Positions 1 through 5,458 of a stretch of DNA of 11,141 nucleotides are shown one piece after another (position 1 is the first letter of the stretch; each line of letters opens with the position of its first letter). Origin of the DNA: Strigomonas culicis (Eukaryota; Euglenozoa; Kinetoplastea; Trypanosomatida; Trypanosomatidae); the NCBI GenBank assembly GCA_000482145.1, contig AUXH01000614.1:1-11141 (forward strand), written 5' to 3'. Both the position numbers and the translations under genes were made by a program. The notes below the pieces were generated by a model, which was given only the letters and a program-made list of their open reading frames with translations, had not been told where the DNA came from and searched no databases.

Positions 1-1209
1 CGCGCGCGGCAGCGGGCCGAGGCCGAGGCGGCGCCGCGCCACTTCCCGCAGCTCACGCTCGCGGTCGACCGCCTCGGGCTGTGCATCGACGTGCTGCTGC
101 AGCTGCTGCGGCCGAACCTGCGCGCGCCGCACGAGGAGCCGGCGGCGGGCGGCGGCCGCGGCTCCGCGCCGGCGGCGGTGCGCGCGACCGTGTGGGCGGG
201 CCGTGTGCAGCCGCTACGGGAGCTCTGCGCGCACCTGCTGTGGCTCGTGTGCCACGACGGCCGCGCGACCGGCGCGCTCGTGCGGTCGCTGCGGGAGCAG
301 GCGGCGGACTGCGTGCTCTACCTCGCCTCCTACAGCGGCTTCCTCTACGGCATGGTGGTCGAGACGGTCGACCGCCTGCTGGACGGCACGCTGCCCCTCG
401 GCGGGGCGGCCGCCGGCGAGGCGGCCGTCGAGGACGTGGGCGGCCTGCTGCCGCTGCTGCTGTCGCTGCTGGCCGCCGCCACCCACGCCGAGGCGAACGC
501 GACGTCGGTGCGGCAGTGGTTCCAGCAGCTCGCGGCGGGCCTGCTGCCGCAGGCCTTCGAGGCGCCGACGCTGACGAGCGGCCGGCGCAGCAGCGCGCTG
601 TGGGGCCGGGAGCGCAAGGGCGACGCCGGCAGCGGCGCCGGCGCGGGGGGCCGGCGCGCGGCGGCCCCCGTCCTCGCGCGCGACCTGACGCGCGCGGAGC
701 TGCGCCGCCTCTGCCCCTACTTCGCCTTCGCGACCCGGCTCGTGGCGGAGACGCAGTGGCGCGACGGCGCGGAGCCGCTGCTCGCGAAGGCGGCGCTGCT
801 GGCGTACCACGTCGTCGTCCGCCACCACCGCGCGACGCTCGTCTTTGGCCAGGCGTGCCACTGCTACCGCACCGTCGCCCCGCTGCTGGAGCCGGTGCGC
901 GGCCGCACGCCGGGCGGCGAGGCGCCCGGCACGCCGACGCGCGCGTCGCGCGAGGAGGAGGATTACTTCATCCCCAGCCCGGTGCGCTCGCCCGTCTTCT
1001 ACGAGACGTACTCGCCCTCGTCCGCCTCCAAGGGCGTGAGCCAGGGCTCCTCCGTGTTCGAGGCCGAGGCGGAGGGCTTGTCGCCGGAGGCGGTCACGCG
1101 CACCTGGCGCGAGCGGCTGTCCCTGCGCCAGTGGCTCACGTCACTCGGCGGCCGCCGCAGCGGCGACGCGGAGGAGGTCGAGGAGGAGGACGCGCCGGAG
1201 GATGTGTGA
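1..1209 (+). CDS. Unrecognised trypanosomatid protein, 3' portion (5' end outside window)
   Basis: The reading frame is open from the first base and ends at TGA (1207-1209), leaving 402 residues of a longer protein; its true start lies upstream. I do not recognise a family. Numbering from the first codon in the window, the visible part is rich in Ala, Leu and Arg and looks mainly alpha-helical. The stretch around residues 148-165 is very hydrophobic (Leu/Ala), but I would not call it a membrane segment without a prediction. A Gly/Ala/Arg linker lies near residues 207-220. Residues 303-362 hold six Ser/Thr-Pro dipeptides (T303, T311, S326, S330, S338, S361), a likely disordered tail open to proline-directed phosphorylation. 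The C-terminus is strongly acidic (Glu/Asp). Very high third-position G+C and clean termination support real coding. Function is unknown; it could be a scaffold or a regulatory protein, but that is a guess. Confidence 0.8.
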   Translation, partial: RARQRAEAEAAPRHFPQLTLAVDRLGLCIDVLLQLLRPNLRAPHEEPAAGGGRGSAPAAVRATVWAGRVQPLRELCAHLLWLVCHDGRATGALVRSLREQAADCVLYLASYSGFLYGMVVETVDRLLDGTLPLGGAAAGEAAVEDVGGLLPLLLSLLAAATHAEANATSVRQWFQQLAAGLLPQAFEAPTLTSGRRSSALWGRERKGDAGSGAGAGGRRAAAPVLARDLTRAELRRLCPYFAFATRLVAETQWRDGAEPLLAKAALLAYHVVVRHHRATLVFGQACHCYRTVAPLLEPVRGRTPGGEAPGTPTRASREEEDYFIPSPVRSPVFYETYSPSSASKGVSQGSSVFEAEAEGLSPEAVTRTWRERLSLRQWLTSLGGRRSGDAEEVEEEDAPEDV

Positions 1210-1739
1210 GGAGGAGACGCGCCGCACACGCGTGCCGACAGAAGGCGGCGGCGTGCGTGCCTGGTGATAATAGATAAGGATGCGAAAACTCAAATAAACG
1301 CACGTACACACTCGGATCGTTTTCTTGCTTTTTTTTTTGTTGCTGAAAAAAAAAAAACCTGCAAGGGCGTTTGTATTTTTATTCTCTTCTCTTTTTTTCT
1401 TTTATTACATTGTTGTTCAGTATTATCTTGCAGGTATATATACATACAAGACGAAAAAGAAAAAAAGAAACACTGTGAATGAAGGAGGAAAAAAATGATA
1501 ATGACAGCAACAACAACAAAAAAACTGAGACTTGAATCAACTGCCAAAGCAATATTATGAGTATTAGTATATGCTCTCTCTCCTCTGTGTTCTCTTCCTG
1601 AACAGCGCACTAACCTCTAACAAATAGCTGTCATTCTTCTTTATCACACACATACACGCGCGCAGAGGACAGTCATTATCAACATCCACGAACCATCAAA
1701 ACATTTTTTTTTGTTTCTTCTCTTTTCTGTTCCCTTGCG
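1210..1739 (+). other. Spacer: 3' UTR of the first gene and 5' UTR of the next
   Basis: The first 50 or so bases after the stop stay GC-rich, then composition switches to AT-rich sequence with runs of T and A (for example around 1327-1358). No credible gene is present; small open frames here are low-complexity Phe/Lys-rich translations of homopolymers. A strong pyrimidine tract at about 1574-1599 and a weaker one near 1630-1645 precede AG dinucleotides. A second long pyrimidine tract (about 1704-1735) runs almost to the next ATG with no AG after it. Confidence 0.6.
1574..1605 (+). promoter_or_regulatory. Predicted trans-splice acceptor (polypyrimidine tract plus AG) for the 117-aa gene
   Basis: A CT-rich tract is followed by AG at 1604-1605. 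Use of this AG would give a 5' UTR of about 134 bases with no upstream ATG. Alternatives are the AGs at 1664-1665 and 1671-1672 after a weaker pyrimidine stretch. The later and richer tract at 1704-1735 cannot serve the annotated start, because the next AG is at 1904-1905, inside the coding region. The rule used (first AG after a polypyrimidine tract) is established for trypanosomatids; the choice among sites is inference. Confidence 0.45.
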
Positions 1740-2093
1740 ATGCTTTACATTCCGTTTACGGTCGGCGCATCGCTCTTCTCTTCCCTCAACGCGCTCGGCT
1801 CCATCCACTGCTGGTACGTGTCGCGCCGCCGCATTATGCTCGCGACCGGCGCGGTCAACTCCGCCATTGGCGGGGCCGCCATCACCATGTACCCGTACGA
1901 CCCCAAGCTGTCCAACTTGTACTGCGCCGTGGCGGCGCTGTGCGCGGCGGGGCAGTTTCTGCTGCATGCGATGCGGACGCCGCGGCTGCTGCGGCCGTCG
2001 CTGTGGAACGGCGTTTATTTTGGTTGGATCGGGTCGCTGCTGGTGTACAGCGCGTACCGTGTGCGGTGGGTGTACGCACTTCGGTATGACTGA
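1740..2093 (+). CDS. Small four-helix membrane protein, possibly TMEM14-like
   Basis: This 117-residue protein has four hydrophobic segments (about residues 6-27, 33-51, 59-77 and 88-107) joined by short basic or polar turns, and it ends with a Trp/Tyr/Arg-rich tail. Basic residues R29-R31, R79, R82 and R85 sit in the loops. The second helix plus the following turn (L34-A-T-G to D54-P-K) matches the spacing of the TMEM14/UPF0136 family, where a Gly/Ala-rich helix is followed by an Asp-Pro-Lys/Arg turn. The match is from memory, covers only a few residues and may be chance. TMEM14 proteins sit in the mitochondrial inner membrane, and TMEM14C is linked to porphyrin import in vertebrates. The start is the first ATG after the spacer and gives a complete first helix; the next in-frame ATG (residue 33) would remove it. 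Codon use matches the neighbours. The membrane call is firm; the family call is weak. Confidence 0.8.
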   Translation: MLYIPFTVGASLFSSLNALGSIHCWYVSRRRIMLATGAVNSAIGGAAITMYPYDPKLSNLYCAVAALCAAGQFLLHAMRTPRLLRPSLWNGVYFGWIGSLLVYSAYRVRWVYALRYD

Positions 2094-2547
2094 ACTCCCT
2101 CCTTTCTACGTCCCAACCATCTGTCCACCAGACAAAAATAAGAAGAAAAGAAAAGAAGGAGAGGCTAGAAGATCTCCTTACTCGGTAAGAAAAGGGGTGC
2201 CAATTTGCGCACACAAAAACTATCTACTTCACAGATTCGTGTTGTATATTATGATCGTTCCACGGCGGACGGAAGTCAGAACAGCAAACACGCTCACCAC
2301 CACCAACAATAAAAGCTAACAAAAGCAACGAGGTGTAACTCTACTAATTTTGACACGAACAAGGACAGATAACCAACAACAAAAGAAAATGCTGATCTCT
2401 CATCTCACATTCATACATATAACCGTATTCACACGACGATTGCTGTACGCAAGCGGCTTGCGCAATAAATGGACATTGAATCTGTCACTGGATGCGTTCA
2501 TCTGATCTTTTTTTTTACCTTCTAATGACATAAATGATTCCATACTT

Positions 2548-2551
<4 letters not shown>

Positions 2552-2581
<30 letters not shown>
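2552..2581 (+). repeat. (TC)15 dinucleotide microsatellite
   Basis: Fifteen perfect TC units in the + strand lie in the long spacer. It is a pyrimidine tract on the transcribed-sense strand, but the nearest AG lies well downstream and about 400 bases separate it from the next ATG. It is probably UTR or spacer sequence rather than the main splice signal. Confidence 0.9.
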
Positions 2582-2583
<2 letters not shown>

Positions 2584-2680
2584 GAAAGGGTTCGGTTTGT
2601 ATCTGCTGTTGTACGTGCGGTGAAATATTGGTTTCACGCACTTTCTTTTTTGTCTTCATACATATATATTTTTTTCCCCC

Positions 2681-2726
2681 TGTGTGCGCGTGTGCTCGTT
2701 GGCGCACGCCTGCAGGTGCGCACACA
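2681..2726 (+). other. GC-rich inverted repeat (potential hairpin) in spacer
   Basis: A 9-base arm at 2681-2689 (tgtgtgcgc) has a perfect reverse complement at 2718-2726, enclosing 28 bases. Inside, 2702-2707 and 2716-2721 form a second 6-base inverted repeat, and 2709-2716 is the 8-base palindrome cctgcagg. These pairings are mutually exclusive. The island stands out from the AT-rich surroundings. It could be a UTR RNA structure; no family was recognised. Confidence 0.4.
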
Positions 2727-2807
2727 AAAGGAAGAAGACAAAAGAAAAAGCATAGATATTCATACTAATAATAATACAGGGAAGTTTTCCAAATAAAGAG
2801 AAGTTTT

Positions 2808-2877
2808 GCTTCCTTTTTTTTTGTTCTTTTCACAAGCAGCCTTTTTTTTCATCTCGTTTTCTGTTATTATTGTTTAG
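2808..2877 (+). promoter_or_regulatory. Predicted trans-splice acceptor for the SUMO E3 ligase gene
   Basis: T-rich tracts (2808-2830 and 2841-2875) are followed by AG at 2876-2877; an earlier AG at 2835-2836 follows the first tract. Using 2877 gives a 5' UTR of 107 bases with no ATG before the start codon at 2985. Confidence 0.55.
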
Positions 2878-2984
2878 TTCGTCCACTCATAGAGGATCGA
2901 TCATTGTTTGCCACGATACACAGTTTCGGGCACTAAACAAAAGGGGGAAAAAAAGGTTGATATATACACCCATTGCCGTAGCAC

Positions 2985-4943
2985 ATGCCGCCCAAGAGCC
3001 GGAGGGCAGGATACTCCCTCTCTAGTCTCTTCAATGCCTCGCCGCGTCACTCTGGCCGACCCAGCGGCGATGGCGCCACCGGCGGTCTCCCCACTCACGG
3101 CTTTCGAATCCAGACCCCCGCGCCGGCCGTGGCGACGAGCGCGCACTACTGGAACGATGCGCGCAGCAGCCCCCCGCAGCCGCGCCCCGGCCGCGCACAT
3201 GACGACCGCGGCGCGACCACGACCAGCAGCAGCAGCAGCGCCGCGGCCGCGCCGGTGGGCGTGTCGGACACCCTGATGGTGGTGCGCCAGCGCCTGATGC
3301 GGGAGGTCGCGGAGGAGGAGGCGCGCGAGCGCGGCAGCGCCGCCACCCCCGTGAAATCCTCCGACCACAGCGATACGGAGGAGACGAGCAGCGGCGGCAG
3401 CCGGCGCCCCGTGCAGAGCTCCGTCGCCGCCCACCGGCAGCGCGCGCTGGCCATCGCCTTCGAGGGCCGCGCCTCCTCGCAGGGCGCGGGCGGCACCCCC
3501 GGGCGCGCGCGCGGCACGCCCGACGGGGCGGAGGAGGAGGAGGAGCTGCTCGTGTCGTCCGTCGAGTTCTCACTGGTGTGCCCGTACTCACTGCTGCCCA
3601 TGCGCTGCCCCGTGCGCAGCGCGGACTGCCACCACGTGCAGTGCTGTGACATGGACTCGTGGCTGTTCCTCTTGAGCCGCTGCCGCTCGCTGCGCGACCC
3701 GACGGGGCCCTGCCCGGTCTGCAAGCGTCACGTCGCGGCCTCCACGCTCGGCGTCGACCTCTGGGTGCGCGCGGTGCAGCGCGCGGTGCCGGCCGGCACG
3801 CACCTCGTCGTACTCGAGCCGGACGGCAGTGTGCGCAGCGCCGACGCCGTGCGCGAGCGGCGGCGCGAGCTGCTGACGACGGAGGTCGTCGACGCGACGC
3901 AGGGCGACTTCGTGAACTACCTCGGCGAGGTGGAGGAGGAGCCGCCCGCGCCGGTGCCCGCGCGCGCGCCGCCGCCGGTCTGCTCCGCCGCCTCCGTCGT
4001 CGAGATCCTCGCGGACGACGACGAGCCGGCGGTGCGGGAGCGACCGGCGGACGTGTCGGTGCCCGCGCCGACGGTCAAGCGCCCGCGCGAGGCGGATTCG
4101 CCGCCGGCGCCCGCCGCCACGGTGAAGGCAGAGCCACCGCCCGTGGCCCCGTCGCAGGACGACCAGGTCGTCGTGGTGCACTTTGTGGAGCCGGAGCGCC
4201 GCGGCGGCCGCGTGCTGCCGAGCCAGCTGCGGCTGTGGGACCTGCACTGCCCGGCCTGCCGCACCGCGCTCGTCAAGGGCGAGGACGGCGGCGGCGCGCG
4301 CTGCTGCCCGGACTGCGGCCTGCGCGAGAGCTGCGGCACGCAGGGCTCCGGCGGCGGCGGCGGGGCCAGCGAGGAGCTGCTGCTGGTGCGCCGCTTCGGG
4401 GAGGACGCGCGCGTGGTGCTGGAGCTGCTGCCAGACGGCACGCTGCTGCTGCACGGGGTGGACGCGGCCGCGCCCTACCTCTACCGCGCCGGCTTCCAGC
4501 GGACGCCGTTTCCGCTGACGGACTTCCTCGCGCCGGCGGCCGGCAGCACGGCGCACGCGCGGCGCTTCTTCGGTGCGGCCGGCCGCGCGGCGCCGCCGGC
4601 GAGCCGCGGCGTGTGGTCCACCTCGTTCCCGCTCTCGCGCTTCGAGCTGGACTTCTTGGAGGCGTGCTGCCAGCGCATCGCGTCCGGCGCGGGGCTGGAC
4701 GACCTGGACGGCCGCATCGTGCCGTCCCTCTTCCGCATCCCGCGCCGGCGGCTCGTCGCGCCGGGCGCGCCCGGCGTGTCGCAGCTGCCGCCGTCGCAGG
4801 CCTCCGTGGGACACCGCGGCGAGGGTCCCGGCGGCAGCGCCGCGGCCGTGCGGTCGCGCTCTGCGGTGGCGTCGTTTTTTGGCGGCCGTGGGGCGGACAC
4901 TACGGTCGCCAGCCACCCGACGGCGTTTGGCGGCGTGTCGTGA
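2985..4943 (+). CDS. SIZ1: SP-RING (Siz/PIAS family) SUMO E3 ligase
   Basis: This 652-residue protein would transfer SUMO from the E2 (Ubc9) to target proteins, mainly in the nucleus. The SP-RING (MIZ zinc finger) spans about residues 196-262. It starts with C199-P-Y-S and carries the family pattern Cys-x-His-x-Gln-Cys-x-Asp at 215-222, a following Trp (226), and CPVC at 243-246. The expected zinc ligands C215, H217, C243 and C246 are all present. N-terminal to it is a disordered Ser/Arg-rich region, and no SAP or PINIT domain is evident. After it come a hydrophobic-acidic stretch V338-V-E-I-L followed by D344-D-D-E (typical SUMO-interacting motif), a basic K365-R-P-R patch (possible NLS) and V380-K-A-E, a perfect SUMO acceptor consensus. 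A second candidate interaction motif is V395-V-V-V. A zinc-ribbon-like pair, C422-x2-C425 and C441-x2-C444, starts the C-terminal region, which I do not recognise. From memory, the T. brucei SIZ1/PIAS1 ligase promotes VSG expression-site transcription; orthology here is inferred. Confidence 0.9.
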   Translation: MPPKSRRAGYSLSSLFNASPRHSGRPSGDGATGGLPTHGFRIQTPAPAVATSAHYWNDARSSPPQPRPGRAHDDRGATTTSSSSSAAAAPVGVSDTLMVVRQRLMREVAEEEARERGSAATPVKSSDHSDTEETSSGGSRRPVQSSVAAHRQRALAIAFEGRASSQGAGGTPGRARGTPDGAEEEEELLVSSVEFSLVCPYSLLPMRCPVRSADCHHVQCCDMDSWLFLLSRCRSLRDPTGPCPVCKRHVAASTLGVDLWVRAVQRAVPAGTHLVVLEPDGSVRSADAVRERRRELLTTEVVDATQGDFVNYLGEVEEEPPAPVPARAPPPVCSAASVVEILADDDEPAVRERPADVSVPAPTVKRPREADSPPAPAATVKAEPPPVAPSQDDQVVVVHFVEPERRGGRVLPSQLRLWDLHCPACRTALVKGEDGGGARCCPDCGLRESCGTQGSGGGGGASEELLLVRRFGEDARVVLELLPDGTLLLHGVDAAAPYLYRAGFQRTPFPLTDFLAPAAGSTAHARRFFGAAGRAAPPASRGVWSTSFPLSRFELDFLEACCQRIASGAGLDDLDGRIVPSLFRIPRRRLVAPGAPGVSQLPPSQASVGHRGEGPGGSAAAVRSRSAVASFFGGRGADTTVASHPTAFGGVS

Positions 4944-5458
4944 GGACTGGTCGTTCTCTTTTCTCACTGTTGCTTTCTACTAACACTAATACTGTCATAC
5001 GTACGGCGTCTTGTTGTAATCACCGACGAACATGCAAGCGTGTGCGTGCATTGTACATCAAGGGATGCATACATCGGTATTTTTCTTTTTCGTTAACACT
5101 GAAATGATTTGTGTATATATCTATATCTACATATCTATGTCCAGATGTTTGCAGAAGTATGTGAGCTCTTCTCTCTCTCTCTTTTTGTTTCTCTTTTTTT
5201 CATCCAAAGGAATATTGTTAGTACGTGTTGAGTTTTTTTGTTTTCTAGAACATTTTCAGTTCAGTTTATTCACAGAGTATAATTCTCTCTTTTTTTTCTT
5301 ACACCATTGCTTATAACCGATAACGGTGTTTCTTCTCTTTTGTTTCCCTGTTGGTGTGGGTGCCGCGTTGCATAGCTGTCTGCATTATTTATATACTACA
5401 GCATATCTTTTTTTTTTTATATCGGAAGTATAAGAAGCACATCTAATAGATATAACGA
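4944..5458 (+). other. Spacer between the SUMO ligase and the ABC transporter genes
   Basis: This is AT-rich with no credible gene. It contains several pyrimidine tracts each followed by an AG: about 5167-5200 with AG at 5208-5209, about 5326-5349 with AG at 5374-5375, and a T11 run at 5408-5418 with AG at 5427-5428. From 5210 to the start codon at 5459 no ATG occurs, so any of these acceptors would leave the same first start codon. TA-rich stretches (5111-5140) are probably part of the upstream 3' UTR. Confidence 0.55.
5407..5428 (+). promoter_or_regulatory. Predicted trans-splice acceptor for the Atm1-like transporter gene
   Basis: A run of eleven T (5408-5418) is followed within ten bases by the first AG at 5427-5428, giving a 30-base 5' UTR. 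Upstream acceptors at 5208-5209 and 5374-5375 are plausible alternatives that would lengthen the UTR without adding an upstream ATG. Confidence 0.5.

Larger units (their letters stand above)
2094..2984 (+). other. Long AT-rich spacer (891 bases), no gene seen
   Basis: This is the longest spacer in the window. It holds A-rich purine stretches near 2130-2165, a perfect (TC)15 repeat, a GC-rich island with inverted repeats around 2681-2726, T-runs near 2510 and 2812-2850, and two pyrimidine tracts close to the next gene. Open frames on either strand are short and low in complexity, and lack the very high third-position G+C of the real genes. Most of it is probably the 3' UTR of the 117-residue gene; trypanosomatid poly(A) sites are set by the downstream splice site and cannot be placed from sequence alone. 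Confidence 0.55.

Noticed and set aside
81..1277. Alternative + strand frame across the first gene
   Set aside because: Almost wholly Arg/Ala/Gly, lacking ordinary protein composition; the frame ending at 1209 has balanced composition and stops where the base composition changes.
1264..1610. Small open frames on both strands in the first spacer
   Set aside because: They translate homopolymer runs into Phe- or Lys-rich strings and lack the codon bias of the real genes.
2985..3570. SAP or PINIT domain at the N-terminus of the SUMO ligase
   Set aside because: Residues before the RING are Ser/Arg/Gly-rich and probably disordered; no SAP helix pattern or PINIT sequence is visible.
3588..4967. 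459-codon open frame on the minus strand opposite the SUMO ligase
   Set aside because: It is an Arg/Ala-rich translation with no recognisable motif and arises because very G+C rich DNA has few stops. The + strand frame carries a complete SP-RING.
3659..5107. 482-codon + strand frame overlapping the SUMO ligase
   Set aside because: Arg/Ala/Gly-rich shadow frame that runs on into AT-rich spacer; no domain pattern.
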